From Cepaea nemoralis (Eukaryota; Mollusca; Gastropoda; Stylommatophora; Helicidae): 64,000 bases of DNA. The translations under genes were made by a program, and so were the position numbers. Below, piece by piece: positions 41,948 through 52,936 of the stretch. How positions within the stretch are numbered: position 1 is the stretch's first letter; each line of letters opens with the position of its first letter. The stretch lies in NCBI GenBank assembly GCA_014155875.1, contig JACEFZ010003474.1, positions 132,501 through 196,500 on the forward strand, read 5' to 3'. Below the pieces are notes generated by a model, which ran no database searches, was not told the DNA's origin, and saw only the letters and a list, made by a program, of their open reading frames with translations.

Positions 41948-42330
41948 TATTACGCGTACTGTGAGTGTCCCTACACAAGCTTGTGGTTGTTACTGTGGTT
42001 TATTTCTTTGTGATCACCGTCTCTGTGTACTTGGCTTGTGAGTCTAACGTTTTTATAGAAAACACTTAGTGTTAGCATCCATTTGTTTGTATATGTATTT
42101 ATATGTATGTTTAACAATATTTCCAGAAATGTTATACAACTATTTGTTATAGATATATGCGAGGGAGGATATTTTCCCTCACTACCTAGTGCTTATAGAG
42201 TGACTGGGTGAGTACAGAGTGATATTTTGGCACTACGAATTTACGTACACAGGGAGTAGTGGTGTACTTAGGGAGGGCACATAAGACTAGTAGCAGAGTC
42301 TTTACATTTATAGTTGGCTGACAGACAGCA
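40008..42330 (+). other. Leader of the LTR retrotransposon
   Basis: 2.3 kb between primer site and Gag, unusually long, with no recognised coding. It includes a (TA)n expansion at 41859-41945. Confidence 0.5.
41859..41945 (+). repeat. (TA)n microsatellite
   Basis: About 87 bp of TA within the LTR-element leader. Confidence 0.95.
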
Positions 42331-43040
42331 ACGTGTCCACAAGTACAAGATGCCTACTTTAATGGAATATATTGAAGTAGGTGAACGAATAGGCCTGAAA
42401 AGTAAAGAGTTACAGGAGTATGCCGAAGCAAAAGAACAAAAACAGACGGAAAGAGAGGAGAGGCATAATGAACGCGAGGCAAAGCGTCTACAGGAAGAGA
42501 AAGAGACACAAGTAAAACTAGCTGAAATGGAAAACAAACGTCTACAGGAAGAGAAAGAGACGCAAGTAAAACTGGCTGAAATGGAAAACAAACGTTACAG
42601 GAAGAGAAAGAGACACAAGTAAAACTAGCTTAAATGGAAAACAAACGTCTACAGGAAATAAAGTTAGCTGAAATGGAAATTGAGAAAGAGGAGATCAAGT
42701 GTCAGATGCAAACTGAAATCGAGTTAAGAAAACTAGAACTATCTTCGAAGTGTCAAAGTGAGGAAAGCAGAAGACCGTCGCAGTCGTCACAGAGATTAAA
42801 ACTGCCATATTTTACAGACCGGGACCAACTTGAAAATTATTTGGCCAGGTTCGAGGCATCAGCCAAAGCGGTAGGTATTCCAGAGAAGGAGTATGCGATG
42901 CGACTTGGCGAGTTTCTTACGGGTAAGGCACTAGACACCATGTTCAATTTACCTGTAGAAGAAAGAAACAACTACACTATCTTACGTGTTACTTATGAAA
43001 CATTAGTTATGGTTCTGTTGTCTAGCTTGTCCTCTAGTTT
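42314..43040 (+). pseudogene. Gypsy-type Gag with coiled-coil repeats
   Basis: The N-terminal region reads MPTLMEYIEVGERIGLKSKE. It is followed by a charged coiled coil made of three 18-residue repeats (KRLQEEKETQVKLAEMEN), the third broken by a 1-base deletion. The frame resumes with LPYFTDRDQLENYLARFEAS and KEYAMRLGEFLTGKALDTMF, the SCAN/Gag-like capsid segment of such Gag proteins. It stops around 43040, where an RTE LINE fragment begins. No protease or RT is present. Confidence 0.7.
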
Positions 43041-43079
43041 CTACTTCTTAGACGATGGTTTCTATGAGTCTATTGAACA

Positions 43080-43730
43080 CATGTTTGCAGATCGTACAGT
43101 ATTGATTGCAGACAATTAATAGGATGTGCAGCATTTAGTGGATACTGATAGTGTACACAATTAGCAACAGGGCTTAGAATTAAACTAAGAAAACAGAAAT
43201 AGTGATGATCTCCAAAAAGAAGATCAAATACCACAATGTAATATTCATGTACCGACTCCGTAGCTAAGGTGTTACGGATGTAGTTCGTAATCCCGCATAC
43301 CCGCGTTCAAAACACAGCTGTGGCTGATTTGGCAGCAGACCGCCCTAAATTGATTTTATGAAATGGTATGGGTGCTGGTCGTTTAGAAAGCAATGGCAAA
43401 CTACTAAACGTAAACTTCCCAAGGAATCACGAACCGCCAAACAATGCTGCGGTTGAATGTTGCGTCCTGTAGTATACATCCAAGTAAATATGAAGATTCT
43501 TACACACGTGAATCAGTACAATTTTCTTGCAAGTCTCAAAAATCGGAAAGAAGATGCCTTGGAGAGATAAGGACGAGAATCTTCACGACAAAGATAGCCC
43601 TTTGCAAGATGGAAAATATACCGGAATAAAGCTGTCAAATGCATTGCCAAAAAGAGAGTTGGGATGTTATTTAGAACTCATACTGTTGAATGAGTGTGAA
43701 ACATGGACAAAAAGCAGACACGCTGAATTT
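43080..43730 (+). pseudogene. RTE-type LINE fragment (RT motif C region)
   Basis: Matches 35400-35790 of the nearly intact copy: MFADRTVLIADN (motif C, YADD to FADR), then pieces like QCNIHV, CLGEIRTRI and LILLNECETWTKS. It is split by a SINE-B. The Asp change in the catalytic motif shows it is dead. Confidence 0.75.
43250..43475 (+). mobile_element. SINE-B copy
   Basis: Full-length copy inside the LINE fragment, from 'gactccgtagctaaggtgtt' to 'gttgcgtcctgt'. The AAAC tail is lost. Confidence 0.8.
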
Positions 43731-43734
43731 AACC

Positions 43735-44070
43735 ACATGAGTCCTCACTGGCACATATATTTGTATGTATGCGTGTACATATCTCTGTCTATCTGTGCGA
43801 CTGTATGTCTGTCCATGTGACTGTATGTGGATGTGCGTATGTGTGCCTGCATATTCGCATGTACTCACTAACGCACCTACGTGTGAGTGTACGAAAGTAG
43901 GTGTGTGTTTGTGTGACTGATTATGTCTGTGCGTGTCTGCGTATATGTGTGCATCTATATGTGTATGTCTGTCTGTCTCTACGTTTGTAAGGTCTTATGT
44001 ACGTACGCACGCACGCACGCACACAACGACCCACGTACGTGCGTAATATGTGTGTGTATATGCATGTATG
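43735..44070 (+). repeat. Degenerate GT/GTAT-rich low-complexity DNA
   Basis: Variable TGTG, GTAT and CGCA runs without a clean unit. Confidence 0.7.
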
Positions 44071-44073
44071 CAT

Positions 44074-46110
44074 GTATGAACTAACAGCGACACCGTCAGA
44101 GAGCTGTTGTTTGCTGATGATTGCGCTCTATGTGCCAATGTTTCAGCTTTCTCACATGCCTGTGCCAAATTTGGGCTCAATATCAACTTTGAGAAGACTG
44201 TAGTTATGTACCAGCCAGCTCCAGGGATTAATCAAACTGTGTCGAATATCAAAGTGAATGCTCATAGACTAAGTGTTGTGGACATATTCACCTATCTTGG
44301 CAGCACTGTGTCACAAGCTGCCACAATTGATGACGAAGTGAATGCAAGAATCTCCAAGGTCAGGGCGGCCTTAGGCAGACTGTCCAAGAATTTATGGAAC
44401 AGAACGAACGAACGAACGAACGAACGAACTTTATTTTAAAAGGGTAACAAATTGGGCACGCAGGCCCGTCTTACATTCGGCCCTTTCGATCACTTATCTT
44501 TCATTCATCAAATGTGTATGTTACATTTACATAGGGGGAAAAACACATTGTCAAATTGATTTTGTAAGCATAAACAATGCATATTACGCATGGTACATTC
44601 ACATGGGGGAAAAACACATTGTCAAATGAAAGTTGTAAACATAAACAGTGATATTGCAATGTTGTGAGACACATCCCCCATCCACCCTCACACCCCGTAG
44701 CCACCCACACATCCCCCACCCACCACACCCAGACCCACCCACACATACCTCCACGCACTCATACAGACTCAGGCAAACATACATGCCGCCACCCACCCAC
44801 CGATCCCCTACCCACACACATTTCTCCACACACACATACATCCCCAACCCATCCCATAACCGACACGCACACACCCGTCTACATATTCTCCACCACCCAC
44901 CCACACACCCGCAACCACCCAGCAAAACACAACACAAAACCACACACACATACCCCCGTCAACCCACACATCCCGCACCTATCCATACATGCATCCTGCA
45001 CCCTCACAATTTTCCCCACCCACCCACCCACACACACATCAGCCAACCTACACCCACTCACCCACCCAATATCCGCCACCTCTCAACTACACATCCTCCA
45101 CCTATACACACATTGCCACCCACAAATACATCTCCCCACCTGCTCACACATGTCCCCCACCCATAAACACCCAAAAACACACACCTCCCACCCACACACA
45201 CCCCACCACCCACATATACCCCACCCACACACATCCGCCGCTCACGCACATCTACCCACAAACACACACATTCCCCAACCATACACTCATCTCTCACACA
45301 CATCCACCCACTCACGTACTCATCCATCAACCACTCACACATCACCCACCCGTCCATCAACACATGCATCTCTCATATATCCTCCCACCCACAGACACCC
45401 CAACCACCCAGCCAAACACACATCCCCCATCCTCACATACATCCGTCATCCACCTGCACATCCCACACCTCCACCACCTCTCACACATCTCCCCTCCCAC
45501 ACAAAACTCCACCCATAAACACATCCCCCCCACACACACATCCCCCACATGCATTCCTCATACACATCCCCGCTCACACATCTCTCACCCCCACACACAT
45601 CTCCCCACCCACCCACACATCCCCCACCTACAAACATCCTCACCACCCACACATACATCCTCCACCCACTCACATTTACCCCATGGAATAAGCCTGCAAA
45701 CAAAGCTGAAAGTCTATAAAGCAGTTGTATTATCCACAATGCTACATGCTTGTGAAATCTGGACTGTTTATCAGCGACACCCTAGGAAATTAAACCCCTT
45801 CCACGCAGTCTGCCTTAGGAAGCTATTGAAGATTAAATGGCAAGACAAAGCTTTTGGAATTCATCTTGACACCTGGGAGACTGCTGCCAAAGACCGAAAT
45901 TAGTGGCGTACATCATTACGCAAGGGTGAAGTCACTTGTAAAGCAACCAGGGCTGCAAGAGCTGTGAAGAAGAGGCTGGACAGAAAAACCACTGCAGGAG
46001 ATCCTCCTCATGGAACGTCAAGCATTCTTTGCCCACATTGTCAAAGAACATTTCGAGCCAAAATAAGCCTTATCGGCCATCGTTGAACTCACGGCTCCAC
46101 ACTTTCAACC
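44074..46110 (+). mobile_element. LINE with C-terminal zinc finger, split by an insertion
   Basis: The first piece (44074-44400) reads TVRELLFADDCALCANVSAF (motif C FADD) and VVDIFTYLGSTVSQAA. The second (45685-46110) reads QTKLKVYKAVVLSTMLHACE, LRKLLKIKWQDKAFG and a C-terminal finger LCPHCQRTFRAKISLIGHR. It is the same family type as 21727-24616. The two pieces join without loss across the insertion. Confidence 0.8.
44403..45682 (-). mobile_element. 1.28-kb insertion with (GTTC)n tail and CA/CCCA-rich DNA
   Basis: Breaks the LINE reading frame between 'tatggaac' and 'catggaat' (probable 6-bp duplication atggaa). One end is (GAAC)n. Next is a 60-bp tandem duplication ('gggggaaaaacacattgtca', 44530-44650), then about 1 kb of CCCACACA-type DNA at 44665-45680. 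The GTTC tail on the minus strand suggests a retroposon. The body is unknown. Confidence 0.6.
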
Positions 46111-46181
46111 CCACTGGATGAAATGAAAGGTCATCATCATTCTTGATGGACAAACAACACAATGCATGTATGCCTGTCTGT

Positions 46182-46185
46182 CCGT

Positions 46186-46224
<39 letters not shown>

Positions 46225-46277
46225 CGTGCATGCGTGCGTGCGTGCGTATGGATGGATGGATGCGTGCGAACGTGTGC

Positions 46278-46339
<62 letters not shown>

Positions 46340-46347
46340 CTGCTGCA
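46182..46347 (+). repeat. Microsatellite cluster: (TGCC)n, (TGCG)n, (TGGA)n, (GT)n
   Basis: Four short-repeat types in series, just after the LINE 3' end. Confidence 0.95.
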
Positions 46348-46779
46348 TAGAACTTCTTGAATTGTTTTCATTTACCTGCCATCCAACATGACTCTGTGAC
46401 TTACTTATTGACTCGCCGTCTTAACGTTGTCTACCCAGCTATGCACCGCTTACGAGAAATCGCTAGGAGTTAAATCCACTGAGAACCCACCTTGACGGGA
46501 GACATTTCGCGAGTGACGCCGAAGTTGAATGTGAAGTGAAAACGTGATTTAGAAAACAGAGCACGCAGTTCTAAACAGCCGGTTTGGGAGGACTAATAAA
46601 ACGATGGGATGAGTGCATCAATATTGGTGGAAATTATGTTCAAAAATAAAGGGACAATGTATGTATAAAAATAAACTGGTTTAAAGTTGTTATCATAGTT
46701 CGTTATTTTTCTACAGCAATTTGTGACTTACTTATTAACTTATCCTCGTATCACACATGGTTTGAGACAGTATAATGGA

Positions 46780-47990
46780 GTATGACAGACAATGTAACTT
46801 ACAGTATAACATTTAGTATAACTTACAGTATAACATATACTACAATACATAGTATAGCACACAATATAACATATAAGATAACAGATAGTATAACATACAG
46901 TATAACATATACTACAATACATAGTATAGCACACAGTATAACAGATAAGATAACAAATAGTATAACATACAGTATAACATATACTACAATACATAGTATA
47001 GCACACAGTATAACAGATAAGATAACAGATAAGATAACAGATAGTATAACATACAGTATAACATATACTACAATACATAGTATAGCACACAGTATAACAG
47101 ATAAGATAACAGATAGTATAACATACAGTATAACATTTACTACAATACATAGTATAGCACACAGTATAACAGATAAGATAACATTAGTATAACATACAGT
47201 ATAACATATACTACAATACATAGTATAGCACACAGTATAACAGATAAGATAACAGATAGTATAACATACAGTATAACATATACTACAATGCATAGTATAG
47301 CACACAGTATAACAGATAAGATAACAGATAGTATAACATATAGTATAACATATACTACAATACATAGTATAGCACACAGTATAACAGATAAGATAACAGA
47401 TAGTATGACATACAGTATAACATATACTACAATACATAGTATAGCACACAGTATAACAGATAAGATAACAGATAGTATAACATACAGTATAACATATACT
47501 ACAATACATAGTATAGCACACAGTATAACAGATAAGATAACAGATAGTATAACATACAGTATAACATATACTACAATACATAGTATAGCACACAGTATAA
47601 CAGATAAGATAACATTTAGTATAGCATACAGTATAACATATACTACAATACATAGTATAGCACACAGTATAACAGATAAGATAACATTTAGTATAACATA
47701 CAGTATAACATATACTACAATAGATAGTATAGCACACAGTATAACAGATAAGATAACATTTAGTATAGCATACAGTATAACACATACTACAATACATAGT
47801 ATAGCACACAGTATAACAGATAAGATAACATTTAGTATAACATACAGTATAACATATACTACAATACATAGTATAGCACACAGTATAACAGATAAGATAA
47901 CAGATAGTATAACATACAGTATAGCATGCAGTATAACACATACTACAGCATATAGTGTAACATATATTATTACTCAGTATAAATAAACGG
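46780..47990 (+). repeat. 72-bp minisatellite built of 9-bp units
   Basis: About 16 units. Each 72-bp unit contains 'agtataacatacagtataac', 'tactacaatacatagtatag' and 'cacacagtataacagataag', and can itself be read as eight variants of a 9-bp 'agtataaca' motif. Because 72 is a multiple of 3 and the units lack stops, long frames stay open on both strands (up to 372 codons on the minus strand). Adjacent 46680-46780 and 47990-48275 hold weaker versions of the same motif. Confidence 0.95.
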
Positions 47991-48275
47991 GAATTTTAGC
48001 AGATAATATGACAGACAGCATAACATACATTACTTCAACATATAGTACTCCAACATACAGTACAGCAGATAACATAACGAATATCTTAACTGTATATAAA
48101 ACAGAAGTAAAACAGATAGCATATTAGAGCGTATATAGAAAGACAACATAAAGATGGTATATAAAACATAGTATAAAAGACAGTATATACGTAATAGTAT
48201 AACAGATAGTATAATCGATAGAATAACAGACAGCATAATAGTTAGTATAACAGACAGTGTAATAGATAGCACTAT

Positions 48276-48649
48276 AACTCTAATGTGTAAACTATGCAGG
48301 CACAGTTCATTCATGCATCCAATCGTCTGCCCTATTCGTAAGTTCTCCCCTGAACTGCCTTTCGAAATTTATCTCAACAATAAGACTGATGTCCCACCTC
48401 TACTTTCGTCATGTGTAAACTATCAATCTATCAATGGAATCTATTTCCGATGTAATCCTCCACTTCTCCACTTCCTCGACACGCGTCTTTCTATAATTAT
48501 CTTTCCTGTGCTTTCATGTCTTTTTACATATACAAAATAAAAATTTGTATAAGGTTCCAACATGGGCCAGAGCCGCTCCATCAGGTCCAAACGCCTCTGC
48601 GTGTCATTCTGATGACCGCCTCTGCATGTGACCCTGGCAAGATCAAGTG
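48276..48649. other. Stretch without recognised features
   Basis: No motif seen. Confidence 0.35.
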
Positions 48650-48692
48650 CAGATATTACAATTTTATCTTAGCCAAAAGATCGAGAATCGAT
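48650..48692 (-). pseudogene. U2 snRNA 5'-end fragment
   Basis: The minus strand from 48692 reads 'atcgattctcgatcttttgg' then 'ctaagat' and 'gtaatatctg'. This follows the first 45 or so bases of U2 snRNA, including the strongly conserved 'CTTTTGGCTAAGAT'. Mismatches in the first stem and the lack of the Sm site and later stems show it is a truncated pseudogene or a U2-derived repeat. Confidence 0.6.
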
Positions 48693-48987
48693 CATGTGTA
48701 TATGAGAGAGACAGAAAAGAGGCCGAGAAGGGATGTTATGTTTGCTTGTCTTTATAATCAGATTTCTTATATACTCAGTTCTTGTTAATTGGGTCTGTTT
48801 GTTCTACTTTCTGTCCTATGAAGTTTTGTATTATTCTGCAGCATTTATATTCAAAGGCGGGACGTGTGTTTTTCAACAGATTCGTCTTCTTTATTCTTCT
48901 TTGTCCTTTGTCCTGCTGCATGTGTCGCGAAACGTTGCAGAGAGGAGGCAGATAACAATATACCACATAGTATAACAGTTAGTATAA

Positions 48988-48997
48988 CAAAGTTTAT

Positions 48998-49033
<36 letters not shown>

Positions 49034-49190
49034 TTCCACTTCTGCCATCAAACGTCGTGGGGAGTAATAATTTTCGTTCCAGCGCCCGGTGGGCGGCACT
49101 GGATAGTGTCATTCCTCCGTGTGATTGTACAATGTCTTTGATGTCGTCAATCCAGTTTCTTCTTGGACGTCCTCTTGGTCTTGTCGCAGA
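48988..49190 (-). mobile_element. RTE-type LINE 3' end with (GAT)n tail
   Basis: The minus strand encodes RPRGRPRRNWIDDIKDIVQ and SAAHRALERKL, then runs into the tail seen as (ATC)n at 48990-49033. Confidence 0.75.
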
Positions 49191-49918
49191 TTAGCAAAGT
49201 GTATAACACATAATAAACTCACTTCTGGAATCAGCAACAGAGACAGAACAGCGGGCTTGTGATAGAGATATATATTACAGAGATAATTTGTTACTATGAA
49301 ATTAACTGTTCGCGCCTGTTTGTCCTCAAGTTAAAGTTGACATTGTTGCAGAACTAAGTTCAGGCTTTTAAATAAATCCCGTATGTGTGTTTGAAATTAC
49401 ATTTATGTGCTTATTAATTTTTCGCCTGGCTTACGTGACACGACGTAAACACAGTAGTCTGTCACTATTCCTCACAGAGCATCCATTATTACAACTCTCC
49501 GTAAATACACAAAGAACGGTGTATGAAATGTGAAGTGATGCATAACACGACTGTGAAAATACACTTACTTTATGGACCATGATACCAACAATACCACATC
49601 TTCTGAAATATTTGATTTAAATACAAAGCGACGACACGGGTGATTGAGCAAATATGACTCTATCTGTCCCATGACTGTGTGTCGCCGCTAATATATAAAT
49701 ATAGCCAAACTGAATATTCTCATGTGCCGCCAGTCTTCGTTTACTAGTGCAAGTGTAAGGCCAAATATGACGGGTGACGTAATACGTGCTAGAAGTAGGG
49801 ACAAGTTCGTACTGGGTCCATATACATGTGGAATACATATCCTGTTGTTATTAATGGACGGACAGAGTGGGACATAGCATTCTTTGCTACAGTCTCGACT
49901 TTAAGAGAGATAACGCGG
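49191..49918. other. Stretch without recognised features
   Basis: No coding, RNA or repeat signal seen. Confidence 0.35.
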
Positions 49919-50125
49919 AGGTCTCCGTGGCGTAGTGTTTCAGCCGCCTGCCTCGCGATACGTAAGTTGTGGGTTCGTTTTCCAGCTCTGTCATTAAGTT
50001 AACGCGTGCAATTTTCACTGAGACTCATGGGGGTGGTCGCTGGAGCTACAACGTGCGTGCTCTTTGCCACAATATCGGTTCTCCGCTCCCGAAACATACC
50101 GAGCCATATGGGATCAAGACTGGAG
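49919..50125 (+). mobile_element. SINE-A copy
   Basis: The head 'gtctccgtggcgtagtg' (A box) and 'gggttcgttttcc' (B box) are followed by the body, ending 'gagccatatgggatcaag'. It is the cleanest plus-strand copy. Confidence 0.8.
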
Positions 50126-50289
50126 CAATGAAATCGACCCTTCACCTTTTTGTAAGGGTCAATGGCAAATGTTCGCTTCCAAACTCAATCACAAAACCGT
50201 TGTAAAATGTAACATGTAATGTGACAGCTGGTTTCCACAGAAAGAGCGGAGAAAGTCTTTAATAATATAACAATTGTTTTTAAAATAAA

Positions 50290-50505
50290 AAAGCTAGTTG
50301 CATATCCTTCACATGACGTTGCGGTCAGATCCATCCTTTTGTTTTTGGCTGTTTGTGATTTTTTGGTAAGTTTAAGATCAGTAGTTTGCCATTAATTTCT
50401 GGACAACCGGCAATCATACAGTTGTATTACCAACGCTTCCAAATCGCCAAAAGCTGTGTTTCGAACGCGGTATGCGGGATTACGAATTGCATTCGTAACG
50501 CCACA
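50290..50505 (-). mobile_element. SINE-B copy
   Basis: Minus-strand copy from 'gcatatccttcacatgacgt' to 'gggattacgaattgc'. Confidence 0.75.
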
Positions 50506-51045
50506 GAATAAATAGTACTTTTTTTAAACTTTATACGGACAGTCTGTCTACTTCCCCTAAAGAATGTATTATTTTATTAGAAATAGTTTTCTTTGCATTC
50601 ACGGATTCACTATTCCACCCCCACCCCCACCCCAAACCTCTATGTGTTATGTTTCATTTCTAGTGGTGACACCTGGTGATTTTACTTAACTCGTGATGGT
50701 TTGTTAGCTCACTTGAATCAATAACATGTGACAGTTACACCTTGTGAACTTCCCGACTTTACTTTCATTACTCGTCAGCTGGAGTTATGTCCCTTGGCAA
50801 GGACTCGTGTACTAACACAAGGCTGCCTGCGGCAGGGGAACTTTTCAGCGGCCCTGATGAGAGCGACAATTTGCAGAGGTGTCTCCTGCATGATGATGCG
50901 CTAGCACTCGACGAAAACATTTGATTGCTTGTGAATAATCTGGATACCTAACTCAAACCAAATGCTTTGGCGTTCAGGTCATCTGAGCCATGAAATGGTA
51001 ACTTACATGATACTTTCACAGGCTCTTAGAGGTTATCGATATACG
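50506..51045. other. Stretch without recognised features
   Basis: No motif seen apart from a short C-rich run near 50615. Confidence 0.35.
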
Positions 51046-51049
51046 GTCA

Positions 51050-51305
51050 TCATCATCATGTGCCCTGCTAGCTAGTGTAGGCGTTCATGTCTCTCCGCAG
51101 ATGTCGTTCCTCGGTGTTCTGGATCAAGTCTGCTATTGGCATCCCTTGCCTCCACCGTTTCAGTCCAGCAAGCACCGCTTCTCCATGTCTGTCTCTGTTT
51201 CTTCTGCCGCTGATCTTTCCAGTGATCACGATGTTTTCCCATGTCCCTCCTCCCACCATATGATCAAAGAGCGCTGCTTGTCTCTTTCTTATAATTGTAC
51301 ATAAT
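51050..51305 (-). mobile_element. RTE-type LINE 3' end
   Basis: The minus strand encodes NIVITGKISGRRNRDRHGEA and RRDMNAYTS, and ends in a short GAT tail. Confidence 0.7.
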
Positions 51306-51384
51306 GTTCTACTTTAATAACCTTTATCAGGAAAATGTCGCTATTTACTCAGGCTGTCCAGGTGGTATAATGTGATATCGCCAT

Positions 51385-51575
51385 ATGTTTAGACCGACTG
51401 GCACTCGATGCGTGAAGTGATCAATACCACACCGTCCGCCTTTACTTCGAAGGAACCTTCTTGGTACCCATTTCAGGATGGGCTGACCTGATTACCTAGA
51501 AGGTTCGGATTCTAGCACATGACCGCAAGGACGATAGGCAAACGAGCCACTACGGCTACCTAAATGATTATAGTT
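51385..51575 (-). mobile_element. SINE-C copy
   Basis: Body 'ttggtacccatttcaggatg' and tRNA-like head near 51530-51570. Confidence 0.7.
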
Positions 51576-52059
51576 GGGATATATAGTGTATATTGTCATT
51601 TCGCAATTTTATTAGAGAAGTTAGATGTGACACGGTCACGGCATTTTTGACATGCATATTATTTGTAGAAATAAATTAGAAAAATTAGTCATGGCTGGTA
51701 AACTTGATGGGGAACGAACAAAAGAAAGATCAAACAAATAAATACTTAATGTTCACGAATCATGTCTTCTTCTTCTCTTTCCTTTTCACTTCTTCTCTTT
51801 CTTCTTCTCATTTTTCTCATTCTTCTGAGGCTACTTTCTATCTCCCAATAGAATATAAGCCCTCAGACTACTCACGCCACTCCTTGCTTTCCTGTGCAAT
51901 CCCCTTCCATTTCCTTCCAATATTATTGATTTATGTCTCTAATTTTCTTCGTATTTTCTTTCCTTTACTACTTTGCTTTATACCTCAATTCAAGCAGTGT
52001 TATAACATTCCAGGCGCCAGTTTTGGAGATTTTACTTGGTGAAAGGAAACCAGCCGGCG

Positions 52060-52460
52060 ACCAAATTCCTGGATGATTTCTTAGACCGAAAAAGAGAAGA
52101 ACATAGTTCTAAGCCAACACAAATTCAGTATTGGAGAAGATTGTTTATTAAGACACATAAAATTGAGAAAACTGAAATATACTAGTCAAGTAAAAAGACA
52201 TGAATATCTGGAAAGGATAATTGGGAAAGGGGGGGGGGGGCTGTATTGGGTATTGGGGAAATGGAAAAGGGAAAGGAAGACCATAACTTGGATGGATCCA
52301 AGATGTGATTGATAATTTACACATAACAACAACAGCGACGGGACATCTGGCTAATAATAGACAGACATGTTGAAAGAGTGTTAAGGGGACATGTTCTGCA
52401 CAGGACAATCTACTGGATAATGATGATGACGACGACGACGACGACGATTATGATTATGAG
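52060..52460 (+). mobile_element. RTE-type LINE 3' end with GAT/GAC tail
   Basis: Frames read LRKLKYTSQVKRHEYLERII then TWIQDVIDNL, ending in (GATGAC)n at 52410-52450. A G run at 52227 breaks the frame. Confidence 0.65.
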
Positions 52461-52783
52461 ATAAATGACTTCATAAATTTAGTGCTTTAAATCGAAGCTA
52501 AAGGAGGTCAAATAATGATTTAGTATCTATATTACTCATCTTCACTAATGCATGTTGCAGAAACGGGGAAACTGAATAAACATTGTATGGATAACTTTGA
52601 CGTTTCCATCGTGTGGTTTTATAGATGAATTGAAGGGTTATTGTGACAGGAAAAGAAACGAAACACAGCAGTAGTACCAGCAAAATTGGGATTCAATAAA
52701 ATATACCTGAATGAGATCAAGCTCACCAGTTATGGTGCTACGGCAACATAAAGGGACACAACTCCTTGCTATAGGATGTGCTG

Positions 52784-52936
<153 letters not shown>

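Noticed and set aside
44648..45903. Pro/His/Thr-rich frames up to 304 codons
   Set aside because: They come from CCCACACA low-complexity DNA. Only the end (after 45685) is real LINE coding.
46740..47990. Long open frames (up to 372 codons) with Cys-Tyr-rich or Ile-Thr-rich repeats
   Set aside because: They arise from a 72-bp tandem repeat without stops on either strand. There is no domain, and the composition mirrors the repeat.
46780..47990. Regular spacing reminiscent of a CRISPR array
   Set aside because: There are no unique spacers; the whole 72-bp unit repeats, and the DNA is eukaryotic.
51704..52042. 112-codon Ser/Phe-rich frame
   Set aside because: CT-rich low-complexity codons, no motif and no splice context.
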